A stretch of DNA of 64,000 nucleotides from the NCBI GenBank assembly GCA_963969395.1, contig OZ017801.1, positions 19,535,611 through 19,599,610 on the forward strand, read 5' to 3'. Source of the DNA: Pseudoscleropodium purum. Taxonomy: Eukaryota > Streptophyta > Bryopsida > Hypnales > Brachytheciaceae. Shown here in pieces: positions 46,736-60,048 of the stretch. Both the position numbers and the translations under genes were made by a program. The notes below the pieces were generated by a model that was not told the DNA's origin, did no database searches, and saw nothing but the letters and a program-made list of their open reading frames with translations. The number at the start of each line of letters is the position of its first letter. Positions within the stretch are counted from its first letter, which is position 1.

Positions 46736-49482
46736 ATTGAAATACAAATTTATATAATTTGATTAAAATCATATTTATATTTTGAAATGTAACATAAGAA
46801 GTGTAGTGAGTTTTAGATTTTTGTGGTTGCTTTATTTTATAATATGACTTTTCAAAAAGTATTGTAGAAATATTCTCGTTTAAATTCAAATTTGATTAGA
46901 AATTGAAATTTTGAATCAAAATAGTTTAAATTCAAAATAGTACACATTTTGAATTCTAAAATATTCAATTCAAAGTCCCAAACTCTTTTGACTCAATTTC
47001 TTCAACATTTCAATTTTTCAATTTGAATAGTTCCAAAAAAAATTGAACCACTCAAATTGAATTAATCAAATTTCAACTATTCAAATTCTTAAATCAATTT
47101 TGAACTATTCAAATTTTAAATTTTGAACTATGAAAGATATATATGGATTTTAGCCAAACTACCTTGAGTTTAAGAAAAATGTTTGCTGGTAATTTAGATT
47201 AATTTAGATTAAACTTTAAAATTACCACAAAAACTAGACTTATGCACAAATGTTTTTAACAATTTTTATGAAAATGGACAAAGAATGATGGTAAAAATGG
47301 CCTCCAAAGTTTGTTGACTTTGAAGAACATCAAAGCAGGAAAGAATAAATACAAGACATACAAATTTTGTTTAGAGCTGTAACCTTGGTACAAAAGGTTA
47401 GAGCTTTAGACCTCAAATAGCTTGGTCAATTTTTACTCACCCCAGTGAGCTTCAATGTATGTCAAAATGCTTTGCTTCACATTTTTGTCTAAGCATTTTG
47501 ACCATTTGATAAAACCCAATCTCCCTAATAGTTTGATTATGAGGAAAGAACAACAATTTTTAGAAGAGCTTACAATTGGCAAGCATAAACGCCACAACAT
47601 TGTGCATGAATTGACATGCGACCTCATGGTTGCAAACCTAGCAAGTTTCCTAGCATCATGAGGTCTTTTTCGATCATGCTCTCGACCTCTTTGATCACAT
47701 TGGATGTGTTGAGCAATGGTGCAAGTTTCTCGGAATTTTGTCCCATGTAGAGTCTTTGTAAAATTCAATAGTGTACAAGAAGGTGAAGGGTGAGGAATAA
47801 TTTCCTCTTAAGCTTGTGCATTGTGTTGTACATGTTTGACCTTGCTATGTGATCCGAGATGTATCCTAACATTTTTAGATTGCTTTGAGACAATTTCTGA
47901 TGGTAGAAATACAATTTTTATACATTGTACTTCAAAACACCTTGTTCAAATAATCCTTTGAAATTTTTCATAATTTTTCATTCTTTAAAGTGTAATCCAA
48001 AGGCTAAAAAATTATTTACTTTTCTTCTAAAAGTTATATCAAACTTGCAAAATTCCCTTTACATTTTTGTAATATGCAAATCCACCTTATAATAATATAT
48101 GGATAACATTCTAAGTACATTTAAATTTTTTTTTTAAATCACGGAATAAAAAATAACAATATAAAAAAGGTCCCTAGGATTTTCCTACATCAATAAAGTG
48201 ACTATAATAAGTGCAAATAGTCATTTTGTTTGTTGTGACTAAAGTTGTTGTTTACCTAACTTTTAAAATATATTTTGAATTCTTTACCATTACAATTTTA
48301 GAAAATATAATTAATTTAGTGACTAGAGCATAACTACAATCTTATAATTAGGATTTCATGACTAATTCTAAATATATATGATTGCACATATATTTGAACG
48401 TAATTGTAGTTTAATATTATTTTATTGCAATTGCTTATATATATTTAATGATGCAATGGCCAAAAAAGAAAAAAATCCAAATCCAAATATTATTTTAGTA
48501 TATACATTTATAAGCATTTACATTTGGATGATTCAAAATGGGTATATTTGTAAATGACAATTTTCTATTTAAAATTTTAAATTATGCCTATGTGAATAAG
48601 TATAAAAAGTATAAATATAAATAGAGCATTTGATTTGACATATATTGAAGAGGATTATATATATGTTTAAATGCTTTATAATTAAATCTCAATAATTTTA
48701 AACCATCATAGTATTGATGTGTATTTTAGAAAGTTCTATGGGTACTTTAATTTAAGGCATTAAAAATGATTACAAACTAGTTTTTCATATTTTTCTAGAC
48801 TCATTTTTTTTCATCCAAATTAATCCCTGAAATTTCTCACAACCAATTTGTGTTTTTCTAAGGTTTAAATATACCTTTGAGTTGTTTTTTCGAAGAATTT
48901 AATTTTTGTAAATATTGAAGGATTTGTGAAGGAATTGCTACTTAGCAGGGGGTTTTGAGGCTTAATATCTTTTGCTACATGAGTACGAACATCATAGATC
49001 TTGTTCTTTGAGCACATCTTTTTTGACAATTCTCCAGTACTGTATATGCCCTAGTAGTTCAACAATTGTGGACCTTCTACCAAAACACCACTTGAAACAT
49101 AACATAGTAGACTACTTTGTAATTTTTTTTAATTTTTACTTTTCAAATATTTTTGTTTGTAGTTTCCAAATTTTACATAAATTTTACTTTTACTTTTAAC
49201 CTTTTTAATCATTTTTTTTATCTACATTGAAATAAGATTGAATACATTTAAATAAATTTATACAATATTTATTTAATTTCTTTCGTCAGATATTTAAATA
49301 TATATTTTTTGGATTGTCAAGTACCTTTACAACAATTATAACAATTTTTTTAGAGTCCTTGACAAATTGTATATCAACTTATTGTATACCAACTTATAAT
49401 TGGCTAATCAAATTTGATTGGTACAACTTTATTTATATATATATATTTATTATATGGGGAACATCTTTTCATTTTTTCATGA
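46736..49482. other. AT-rich spacer, no gene supported
   Basis: 46,880-47,110 is cryptic 'attcaaattt' low complexity. 47,433-47,768 is open on the minus strand (111 codons, basic, Cys-rich) and 47,455-47,661 on the plus strand. Composition there is nearer to coding than its surroundings, so a remnant of a transposon or gene is possible, but I recognise no domain. The rest is featureless. Confidence 0.4.
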
Positions 49483-50790
49483 TAGGTTCACTTCAACTTC
49501 AACAAAATTTAGCAAATTACCTGATGATATTGTACTGAGTATATTGGAGAGACTTCCACTAATATAAGTTTTTCAAGCCCATATTATTTGTAAAGAATGG
49601 AACTCATTTATTTCATCCTCAAAGTTTCTTAATTTATATCATAATAGGTCTTGCAAATCCTATTTTCCAATTATCATGGTAAATAATGAAAAATTTGATT
49701 TGAGAGCCTTTAAATTTGAACAAGAAAGAAACCAATTCAAAAGCCTTATATTTGGATATGATCATACAATAAGATATTGGCAAAGATTTCCACCCCTCAA
49801 ATTATTTCCTAATGAAGTAATGGTACCTATTGCAGCAGCAAAAGGAACTTTGTGTTTTAGAGGAGTTTCAAGTTTGTTTGTCTATAATGTTATGATGCAA
49901 AAATTGACTATGTTACCACCAATTATCAAGGAGTGGAAGTCATCATTGAATTTGACAAATATTTTAATAGATTGTACCAATAGATCTTACAAGGTTATTA
50001 TAATTAGTAGAAATATACCAAATAACCATAGTCATTATAAACAATTGTGTTGCAATTTATGAATCTAATTCAAGAGCTTGGAAGGTCTCCAAAGCCCAAC
50101 TTCCATCCCATCTACAAGTAGTGGAATCATCAACAATTATTTGTACTACTATTGTCTGTTGCCAAGTCAAGAATACATTAAGTGGAAATTTTGGAATTAT
50201 GATTTATGATATTAAGGGCAATATATGGCAAAAGGTAGCCCATGATATTCCATCAATTTCATATAGACGTTATGGAGGAGTTGGAATGAGTGAGTAATTC
50301 GCGCAACATCTAGTAGAATGTGATGATATTATTTATATGGTTATTATACATGGATTTTTTACTCAAAACTATTATTTTGAAGTTCATATAACAAATGTAG
50401 AAATATTGAAGTTTAAAGGAGCTATAGACTATACTCAACAAAAGCAAGGAGATTGGACACAAATTGCTAAAATATTTGATGATCAATATAATGGTGCATT
50501 ATTTGAAGATTTGACATACATACAATTGAATAACATCGATGTTCATTAGAAAATTGTTTGTATTGGACATGGTGATTAAATTTGCATATCAAATATAGGA
50601 TTTAGTTTTGCTTTAATATACAATATTCAAAGAGGTCATTGGAGTAGATTGTTGCCATGACCTCTATTACTTTCATTTTTTCATAGAATTGCTTGTGGTT
50701 TGATAATTTGATTAAATCTTGTAGGCATTGGCTAAGGCCAAAACTATATGTATCATTAAATGTACACCAAATTTTACATATCATAATTTA
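49483..50790 (+). pseudogene. Decayed F-box (F-box/kelch-like) gene
   Basis: F-box proteins link substrates to SCF ubiquitin ligases. From about 49,503 the frame reads KLPDDIVLSILERLPLI, a stop, then VFQAHIICKEWNSFISSSKF, a typical N-terminal F-box. It continues through YWQRFPPLKLFPNEVMVPIA and AAKGTLCFRGVSSLFVYNVM, the usual start of the C-terminal beta-propeller-like part, to 50,062. After a frame change the text resumes at about 50,050 (YESNSRAWKVSKAQLPSHLQ, GNFGIMIYDIKGNIWQKV), with stops after GMSE and IDVH, and ends near 50,790. One frameshift and at least three in-frame stops argue for a pseudogene, unless small introns remove them. AT-rich codon use matches the surroundings. Confidence 0.75.
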
Positions 50791-53169
50791 CCACCATGTA
50801 AACTTGGGCATTTCCAATCTAAGGTAGAATGCTGCAATGTAGCTCCACATCATGTTATAGTTGTATTTATAATTATTATGCCATCTAGGGCAATAATCTC
50901 AAAATTTTCATACATAAAAGGATCAATGTAATCTAGAAAACAATTGAATGTTTTAATATCACCATTTATAAATGGTAAGCTATGGGTTTCAAGAATTTAA
51001 GAAATTTAGCATAGTGACAAAATTTGCATACAAATTTTTTTTTGTTAGTCCTTATTGATTTTTCTTCGAGGTTCTAAATCAATTTATGTAGGAATGGAAA
51101 GGAAAGGAAAATTTGCAAAATTAAATATCTTTATTATGTTATAGATTTTTTTCATGCCTTAATTATTTTACCTAAAACCCTCCAAATCTATAATCTCTTT
51201 TCAATTGATTAAAGACTCCTAAGGTGGACTTCCATAAGTTGTTAGAAATTTTGAGTTTTCTAGAGTCAGAATTGCCTTTGTGGAGTTTCATGATGCTTTC
51301 ACTTCCATTTGAATACGGAGGAATTACTACTTAGGAGTAGCTTTACCTTCTTGTCAAACCAAAAGCAATCTAAAAGCTTTAGTTAAAATCAAAAATAGAT
51401 TTTTAGAAGCTAAAAATTTGCCTCCTTTACTTTTCACAAGCTTTTGACCAAAATCAATTTGCTAGCCAACAATTCTGATGTATTTCTTGTAAATGTTGTA
51501 CACCTCTATGTAGATTGAATTTGAGTTCACAATATATTCAAATCAATTAGAAAGCATAGTCTACATGTGATGTATAATGTGAATTTTAGGATATAAACAT
51601 CTATTTGGGAAGAAGCAAATAAAAAAGTTTCAATTGATTTGAATATATTGTGAACTCAAAAATGTGTTTATAGAAATGGTGCATAAAAATTGTGAATTTT
51701 TTTAGACTTTGATGTGTTATTGTATCATAGAATAGGTAAAAATGATGCAATTCTATATGTAATATTAGTTCATTATTTTGGGTTTGAACTAGAAGAAAGG
51801 TCCAATTCACTTGCCAATTTTTGCCTTGCATAGATTTGTTAGTTGTGGGGGTGGCCATGCATTTGCTTTTGTAATAAACATCACATGAAAATTTAATAAA
51901 TTATTTACATTTATGACATTGGTTTGAAGAACCATACACTTGGTTCATACTAAGAGGATGGTATTTGCATGCAAGTGAGTTCTAATTAAATGTAGGAATA
52001 GTGACCTTGTGGCACTTGGAAATGACCTCTATTTTCTAAGTTCAAAATCCATTTCCTTTGACTTGTACTTCACTATCTAGAAAATTACATTAATACTTTG
52101 TAGGGCTTGAGGACAATGAGTGGATTTAGAGATGGAAGTGGTGATTAAGTAATAAAATATATAATGATTATAAGACTATACCGGTCATCTTTTGGAAAAA
52201 TTGCAACCTTCTTCTATATAAGCAATCATGTTTAGGTATTTGAATGTACCCCTACCTAATGTCATGTGCTTTGGTGAATTACACTATACTGACTCAAATT
52301 ATAAATACATGCCTATATAATAGCCTATAGAAAACATCTTGTAGCCTCAATTCTACAATTATTGTGGCATTAATTTGCATTGTAGCATGATGCAACCAAT
52401 ACAATCTTAGTTCAGTGAGACACTTAGTGTTTCTTTTGAGTGTATTGTCATTCTAACAAATTGTTACAATGACAATGAGCTCAAAATTTGTTCCTTTTAT
52501 TTACCCCCCAACCCCCCTACAATAAATTTAGAAGTAATTTAAATTATTTCAGTAAAATAATAATTTTTAAAGTAAACCTTCCATCCCCTCCCCCTCTTTG
52601 TAATTTTGAAAGTTAGGTTGCTTGCCAATGAATATGGGATATAAATTATCCAAGTGTGTATCTCAATACATATCTTAGTATGTATATGTATCCATATTTG
52701 TACTATACACATGTTTTGGGTATAGCAATACCATATATGTATCCATATCCATATTAGAGTACCATATTTGTATCTCTTAGTTTTTTTGGAGATCAACGGT
52801 TAGGAGGGGGGATTCGTAATTTAAAAAAAAATCAATGGCTCTTGTTTTTTGGCACGGATGGGGGTTGATTAATTAATTGGCTAGTTTGGTACGTCTCTTT
52901 TTGACTCATTGTCCAATACGATCTTTGCCTTGTCAAATTTGCATTTCCATACATTTTGAGGACTCCCTTGGTTCTCAATTTCCTTTAGGGGTTCAAAATA
53001 TAAAAAGATATTTCCTTTCAGTACTGACCACTGGTGTATGAAGAGCGGGCTTTTTGGGTATATTAAGAGAGAACCCTGTTCCCACAGGAACTCCATCGTC
53101 ATCTTGTTTGTGTGGCCACTGGCAAGTGCAGCAGCAACACAGCAGCTATGGCGGAACTCAAGCTCACAA
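50791..53169. other. AT-rich spacer between the F-box pseudogene and the PPR gene
   Basis: It holds a 28-bp perfect inverted repeat (51,521-51,659, listed separately) and 'gtatccatat' type cryptic repeats at 52,640-52,770. No gene was recognised. Composition rises in GC from about 53,030, which may be the PPR promoter. Confidence 0.45.
51521..51659. repeat. Perfect 28-bp inverted repeat with 83-bp spacer
   Basis: The arm at 51,521-51,548 starts TTGAGTTCACAATATATTCA and is exactly complementary to 51,632-51,659, which ends TGAATATATTGTGAACTCAA. No target duplication or known element end is visible. Confidence 0.85.
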
Positions 53170-54231
53170 AAGTTCATCTTATCATTTCGCAAAACAGAAA
53201 CACCGACGAAACATTGCAAAAAACTCCGGACAATCTCCGCACAATTCCTCTTGCTGTTCTCGCAATGTGTCATTTAGTTTAACAATTCGGTCCACTCAAG
53301 TTTACTGTTCGTCGCTGGAAATTGGGAGAGCACAAGGGTTTCACCCCAGAATGCGTTACATTGTGAGGAAGAATTGGTAGGCACCTGTAATTCTATAACT
53401 TTCACGCAATCCCTCTTCTCCCTGTTTCTGTTCTGGAAATGAATTTTGAAGTTTTAACAGGTTTGCGGTCCAACAGTGGCTGGGGTTTGGTTGGGCACAA
53501 GGGACTTGCAACAGGATACTTAATATATGAATTGTAAGGAAGATTTCTGAGGCACTTCGGATTCTGCATCTCCGCAAAATCTGGTTGTTCTTGCCGTTTT
53601 CGCTATGAATCTCGGGGTTTAATAATTTTGCGGTCTAGCAGTTGCTGAGGTTTTGGTGAGCTACAAGGGTTTAGCGCAGGATGCTTGAATTGTGAGGAAG
53701 AGATGGTAGGCATCTCTGGTACTAGAACTCATCTTAATTTTCTTCTTCTAGTTTTTGCAGTGAATATTGTAGCAGCCCTAACGGACTAAGAGGTCAAAAT
53801 TGCGTCCATTGGATTTTAGCAGTGCTGAGTAGGTCGTAAAGGGACTTTCTTTTGTTCAATTTTATCTAGTCTGGATGAACACGTACAATGTTTGTCACCT
53901 ATTCTCGTGATACAAAATATGGCCTCATCTGAATTGTAAATTTCAAATTATGATCAGTTGTTAGTCATTTTCAAACTACGAATTACTAGTGTATTAGGGT
54001 GTTAAAGAGGCTGAATTATGGAACTGCACAAGGGTATCATGCTTAATTTATGAGAAAAGAGTTGGTATTAAACTCTAATTTCTCATCTGTACGCAATCTT
54101 CTTCTTCTTCTTATTTTCGCAATGAATCTTGTGGTTTAACAAATTGCGATTCAACAGATGCTGCTAGGGCTTGGTAGGGCACAAGGCTTTCGCCGCAGGA
54201 TGCTTGCATTGTGCCGTTAGGGTCACGGAGA
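53170..54231 (+). repeat. Six-unit imperfect tandem repeat (~165 bp) upstream of the PPR start codon
   Basis: A shared unit runs: 'cgcaatcc..cttctt', 'ttttcgcaatgaatct', 'ggtttaacaatttgcggtc', 'caacagttgctgaggtttgg', 'gggcacaagggtttcgc', 'caggatgcttgaattgtgaggaag'. The 'cacaaggg' landmark falls at 53,331, 53,496, 53,662, 53,836, 54,027 and 54,180. Units 1-3 and 6 are clear; 4 and 5 are eroded. The last unit runs directly into the ATG at 54,232. It probably forms the promoter and 5' leader. Whether parts are spliced is not decidable here. Confidence 0.8.
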
Positions 54232-57200
54232 ATGACGACTGCTGGGGGCGGGATTTTGCTCGGGGAGCTTCGACATCTCCCTGCGGCATCAATCTCGTCA
54301 CGAGCGGAGAGGATCCTTATCAGCCATGAATTTCTGCCGTCGTCCAGCCATGTGTGTGCCGCCGCGAACCGCGGGCGGTGCTCGTGGAGAGCGCGAGCGG
54401 CTGTGTCGGTGCAATTGCGGGAAGCATCGTCGGAGGTTTTGTTAGAAGGCATTGCTCAGGAGTTTTTTGTGGAGGATGCAGAGCATGACTCAGGTTCCAG
54501 TGTGTATGGCGTCCCTGAGGAGGACGCCCCTGTACGTGACAGGTCTATGGCGAGTTACGTCGAGACTATTAGTGCATTGCAAGAGCAGCGGGTGATTTCG
54601 GGTCCAAATTTAGGTCACGAGGAAGGTTTGGCCGCTGTGAAGGCCTTAGGAAGACGGTTCAATAGAGATGTGTTCACTACCAGAAACCGCGGAGGTTATG
54701 CGAAGCTGAAGAAAGGGCAGAAGAGGGACAAGTTCGTCGCTGACACCGAGAAGAACGCAAAGCATAAGACAATCAGCCTGGTGAGGTCGATAGAGGCTTT
54801 GCCATTAGAATCTTCAGTTCATTCTTTACTTGACCAATCCGAGTTGTTGTTCACGACGCGGGAGTCTTCTTTCCTTCTGAATGGATTAAGGAATCCCGAC
54901 AAGGCGTTAGAAAGTTTTGAATGGATGCATGAAAATGGGAAGACAGGAGGGAATGTGTATGCTTATAACATCATATTCAAGATTTTAGGAGCCAGAAAAG
55001 AATGGTCGAGAATTGATGATCTTCTGGCTCAAATGGAGGAAGACTGTGCGCCTGATGACTACACGTTTAATACCTTAATAATGAGTGCAAGTAAGGCGGG
55101 GTACCCTGAGTACGCAACGAAGTCTTTTCATACGATGATTGAGAAAGGTGTTCAGCCTACGAATTTGACTTATAGTATGATGATGCTGATGTATCAAAAG
55201 TTTGAGAGTGTCGATGAGGCAGAGGTTGTGTTCACTCACATGGTGCAGAGTGGGGTTCAAGTAGTGACGGTGTACTCGGCGATGATTGCACTTTATACAC
55301 GAGCTGGTTTGTTTGAAAAGTCGGAGCAGATCATGAAGGAGATGAGAAGCAATGATGTAGCACCTGACAGAGACAACTGGTTGAAGCAGCTGAATACGTA
55401 TGGACAGCAAGGGAAGATTGAAGAAGCGGAGGGGGTGATGGATACAGTGGTGAAGCTAGGGATGGATTTGGGAGTCGTGGGTTACAACTCTATGATTACG
55501 GCGTATGGTAAGGCTGGTCTCTATGAGAAAGCATGCCAGCTCTTGGAGAAGATGAAAGCGGAGGGCCTTGAGCCAGATGAGATTACATATAGTTGTATGA
55601 CAGGGGCGTGTGGACGAGTGGGAAAGCTGAAGGATGCATTGCGATTCTTTGAGGAGATGAAAGGATTAGGAATCAAGCCGACGTCGTCGAATTTTTGTAC
55701 GTTGATTAGTTTGTATGGGAAGGCAGGCAATGTGGCGGGCATTGTTCGTGTTGTAGCAGATATGAAGAGGTTTGGGCGCACGCCGGATTGGCAGACTCTG
55801 GATGCGGTGGTGAGGGCCTATGACAGGGCGGGGCAGACGAAGAAAGTTATGCAAGCGCTGAGCTTGTTGCGAAGCGTTGGATGGGTTGAGGAACCGGAAA
55901 GCTATGGCACTTTGTTGCACGTCTACCTGAAATGCAATCTGCAAAAAGAAGCTTTGCGTATCTTTTCTGCCATGCGCAACGCTGGCATGGCACCCAAGGA
56001 GTACATGTGCCGGAGCTTGATCTGTGCCTGTAAAGATGCAGGGATGTTCGGCGGTGCAATAGCTGTGTTCAAGGAAATGCAGGTTGCAGGTGTCGTTCCT
56101 AGTTTGGAGAGTTCGTGCACCATGATTAACGTCTATGGCTTGAAGGGGGATGTGAATGAGGCCGAAGCGCTCTTTGAGTCACTTCGAAGCTCAATTCAGA
56201 AACTTGATATCATAGTTTACAATGTTATGATCAATGTGTATATGCGGTTTGAAATGCATGAAGAGGCCATGAAGCTGTACAGGTTGATGGAAGAAGAGGA
56301 CAAGTTGCTTCCCGACTCGTACACGTATCACTCCATGTTGAGAATATGTCAGAAGTGTCACCTCCAGACGCAAGCCGAGGAGATTTATTGGAGGTTACGA
56401 AACTCAGGACTTGAGCTGGACGAAGTTATGTGCAACTGCGTGTTGAATACTTGCGCAAGATTTTTGCCTCTTGAGGAAGTGCATAAAGTGTTCCAGGAGA
56501 TGATGTCTGTTGGATATGTTCCGAACACCATTACTTTCAACGTCATGATAGATCTCTATGGCAAAGCTGGCATGCTGGAAAGGTAAACTGCTCTCTCCTA
56601 GGTGATTTCGCTGATGCTTCTTCAATGCACTAAAATTGTGTTAACAATAAATCGCACCTTTTTCGACAGGTTAATGATAACGCTGGAATATACCTTGCTA
56701 TTTAAGCTTGTAATTCTTTTTGAAGTCTACTGTTCATTCATTCTTGTTTGCTTCGTTTTGCCAAGCTCCTGTATTGTTCTTGTCACTTTCAGGACATCCC
56801 TGTGATTTAGTTTCTCGAAATTCTTGCTTATTTGTTGTTTTTCCCCCCTTTTTGCAGGGCACGAAAGGCTTTGAAGGCAGCTCAGAACTTAGGATTAGCA
56901 GACAAGATAAGCTTCAGTACATTGATTAATGCCTACGGCAAAAAACACGACTTTCCGAATATGGAAACAACACTTTGGGAAATGCAGAATGCTGGATATG
57001 GGGGTTCTTCGGAGGCCTTCAATTCTATTCTTGATGCGTACGGAAAAGCAGGCCATCTTGATAAAATTGAGGACGTGCTTGCTCGTATGGAAAAATCAGG
57101 CTTTCGGATGGACCTTGAAACGTACAATATTCTTATCAACATATATGGAAGAAGCGCAATGATTTCTAAGATGGAGGATCTGTTTCACGGTATGCAAGTA

Positions 57201-57817
57201 AGTTCTTTTAACCTTATGTCGACTGCTACACTTTGAAATCTGTAAAATTAGCGAGCATTGACCACGATAAGAATCGAACAATTCAAGCAGGAGTTATCTG
57301 AAATGAACATCATGCTATTTAGCTGCTCTTTTGGACCAGAGTTTAGGTGCAGATCTTGGAACAGAGGTCAAAGTTGAAAAGGTTTTTTTGGACCTGATGA
57401 GGACAACTGCGTTCCAAGAGAATGTCCTATGGAGTGGAACGGGTTAGGGTTTATCATAGGGCGGGAACAGGCACTAGACTGTGCAGGCGTGTTTCCTCAG
57501 AAGGTGTTTAAACAGCCAAAATGGTTGGCCTTCGGTCTTGTTTCTTTCCTTAGATACCTGATGCAAAGAAACAACATTTTGTGCAGGAAGCGGGCTTCAC
57601 ACCTGACAGATGGACTTACAATACTATGATTCGAACATATGGCTATGCGGATTATCCTGAAAAAGCAGTATGCATGTTTAAGACGATGCACGATGCTGGG
57701 GTTAAACCAGACAGAATAACGTATATAGTGCTTGTTGCGGCTTTCGAAAAATCCGGGAATCTTCTTGAAGCAGCAAGGTGGTCCCTATGGATGAGTCAGT
57801 CAGGCTATACAAAGTGA
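54232..57817 (+). CDS. P-class pentatricopeptide repeat protein, three exons
   Basis: Organelle RNA-binding protein; P-class PPRs act in RNA stability, splicing or translation. Exons 54232-56582, 56858-57197 and 57587-57817 join in frame across GT-AG introns to 973 aa. The first in-frame ATG after an upstream TAG (54,175) is 54,232. The N-terminal ~60 residues are rich in Ser/Ala/Arg and resemble a transit peptide. From about residue 240 some 21 tandem 35-residue repeats follow, e.g. VYAYNIIFKILGARKEW, GYNSMITAYGKAGLYEKA, TYNTMIRTYGYADYPEKA, ending in EAARWSLWMSQSGYTK. There is no E, DYW or SMR domain. The C-terminal KWSLWM-like ending recalls Arabidopsis At4g30825 (chloroplast); that orthology is from memory. 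Genic GC is well above flanking DNA. Confidence 0.94.
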
Positions 57818-57838
57818 TCATCATAGAGGAATCATAGA

Positions 57839-58040
57839 GTGAGTCTCTGCTCTTGCAAAACTTCACTACTGCTGTCACTTGAATAGCTTGTTCTTTATCC
57901 AGAGCATGTTGTGTTTTATTTTTATTCCGTTTATATCTCTTTACTTTTTGGACTGCTGTGTTAATAGCGAGGGTTTTGGATTGCTTCCTGTTTTGCTTAC
58001 GTCTGCTCAAGTCTAAATCATTTTGTCCCTCTTTTTGCAG
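57839..58040 (+). other. Probable intron in the 3' untranslated region of the PPR gene
   Basis: GTGAGTCTCTGC at 57,839 and a pyrimidine tract ending 'tctttttgcag' at 58,040 fit donor and acceptor, 22 bases after the stop codon. No coding sequence resumes downstream, so it would be a 3'-leader intron. Inferred from splice signals only. Confidence 0.45.
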
Positions 58041-58529
58041 GGTGGCGGTCAACAAATCGTACTGAATAGTCAAAGCATAGTTCTCAAGCTTGTTGCTACT
58101 GAAGGGAAAAATCAAATGAAAGCTGAAAGACACATTTTTTGCACTCTGTGCTCACACGCAGAAGATGCTTTAGAGCTCGGATAATGATTGAGAATTCGAA
58201 GGTAATTTTATTGTATCGTCTATGTTAAATTTCATGCATCAGTAAGGTCTCTTCCGGATTGAAGCTGGCTATGTAACAGATACGTAATCAACCTTCCCCA
58301 TCGTACTACTGGGCTTATTGTTTACAAGCCCAATTTGACTTGGCAGCTGACCATGCATCACCTGTCATAACTAGTGAAATTTCGAAGTGGCTGTAAGTGT
58401 TCTTGGGAGCAGACTTTCCGACTACCTAGGTTTAGCCCAGCATCATGGCCATTGACATTGAAAGGACGGGGCTGTGCCTCGAAGTTGAATCTCAAAATCC
58501 TTCAGTCTATTTTCTCCCATTTTGTGACT

Positions 58530-58535
58530 AATAAA
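58530..58535 (+). terminator. Polyadenylation signal candidate, PPR gene
   Basis: AATAAA within 'gactaataaatgaaag', about 710 bases past the stop and just before composition falls back to AT-rich intergenic DNA. Plants often use degenerate signals, so the site is a candidate only. Confidence 0.4.
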
Positions 58536-58559
58536 TGAAAGTTCTGTTTATTTTTCAGA

Positions 58560-60016
58560 GATGAAATGACATGTCTTCTACAAGTCTTGAATGTTTTAGA
58601 TTTTTGGGTGAAAAATTAAAACAATCTTGAATGCTGAAGAAAAAGTGAAGTTCATATCAATTCCAAAATTAACTCAAAAATCCAAAATATTTTCCATATG
58701 TTTGTTTTTAGTTTAATTTAGCCTTTCAATCATTTTTGAACTTCAATATAACATTTTGTCACATGAGACTATGTATTTTCCCATTTTTTGTTTGTAAAAG
58801 CTTTGGGTGTTAGTTTTCCAATAAATTATAATTGTTATAATTTTAAACTAATAAATGAAAATAAATCGGTAAATAAAACATAACAATTGAATTCATTTGA
58901 AATTTGTACAATAAGTAAAAGTAGCTTGGAGAGTGGACTCTCATTTTTTATTTTTTATTGTTAGCATGTGATCAAATGAAGGGTTAATGTATTTACCTTG
59001 GTCCTAAAATTTGGACAATTCTTGGAAGTAATTAGCATTACCATAATTGGGTATTTAAAGTTTATAAAAAATAAGGCGTAGGGGATAATACAAAATTTTA
59101 TCTATTTTTTTTACATTAGCCTTGCTAAAAACTTAAAATTTTTTTACATCTACAATAGGCTTGTCAAAAGTATCTAAGGTGGGATTCAATTATATTTTGT
59201 ATACTCTTAATAATAAGTATATAGTTTTAGTCAATGAAGCCTAGAGGATAATAGATGTTGCAAGTTGCTAGTGTTAAATTTGTACAGTGATAGTAATGCA
59301 CTCATTAGATTTTTTGTTTTGTTTAATTTTTTAAGATTTGAATTTTGTGAAACATATATGTTTTGATTAAAATTTTTGAATACAAACCCTAAACCTTTCA
59401 CAATGCAACTTTAAGTTTTAGAATACCTTATAAATTCTATTGATTGGGTTTGAAAACACATGTACTATTTTTTACATATTACTTTTTGATCTTAAACTCA
59501 AACCTAGATTAGTTTAGTTTTTTTATACATGATGTTAATTTCTATATGGTCTGTATTTGAAACTAGTTTGTGAATGTTTCTCTTCTTGTTATCTATGTCA
59601 TTTTAAGTATATGCAATTTTTAGTATTGAATTTTTTCATTAAATACTTGCGTATAGATTCTAAGAATCATATTCAAATTCTTTATTTATAATGAACATAT
59701 TGTACATATAAGTAGCATAGGAAATTTTTTTAAATGAAAGATAGGATACATGAGATAAGAAGAAATTAGAAATTTAGGTGAAGATAGTCCTATAAATTGT
59801 CTACAAAATCTACCTGCAAAGCCCTCATGTAATAGGGGCTTGAACTCATGTGGTCATCAAACATCCTTTATGACTATTCAATAGTCATTCAAATGGCAAC
59901 TAAAGAAGATTTTCTATAGTAGTAAACAAGACTTTATACCATTTAGATTCCATCCAAATCTTCCATCTACTTTTGAAGAAAATATCCTTTTTTTAAATCA
60001 TATATATGTTCGAATT

Positions 60017-60048
<32 letters not shown>

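Noticed and set aside
52975..52998. Another TTAA-element right end ('tcctttaggggttcaa')
   Set aside because: The TTAA is replaced by TTCA and no family interior precedes it.
52881..53273. 130-codon minus-strand frame
   Set aside because: It overlaps the first unit of the PPR upstream repeat, has no domain, and competing frames on the plus strand are equally long.
54199..54222. ATG at 54,200 and GTG at 54,211 as starts of the PPR protein
   Set aside because: The ATG at 54,200 is out of frame and stops after six codons; GTG is not expected as a nuclear start, and ATG at 54,232 is the first in frame.
57702..58133. 143-codon minus-strand frame
   Set aside because: It lies antisense to the last PPR exon and 3' region; composition is that of a shadow frame.
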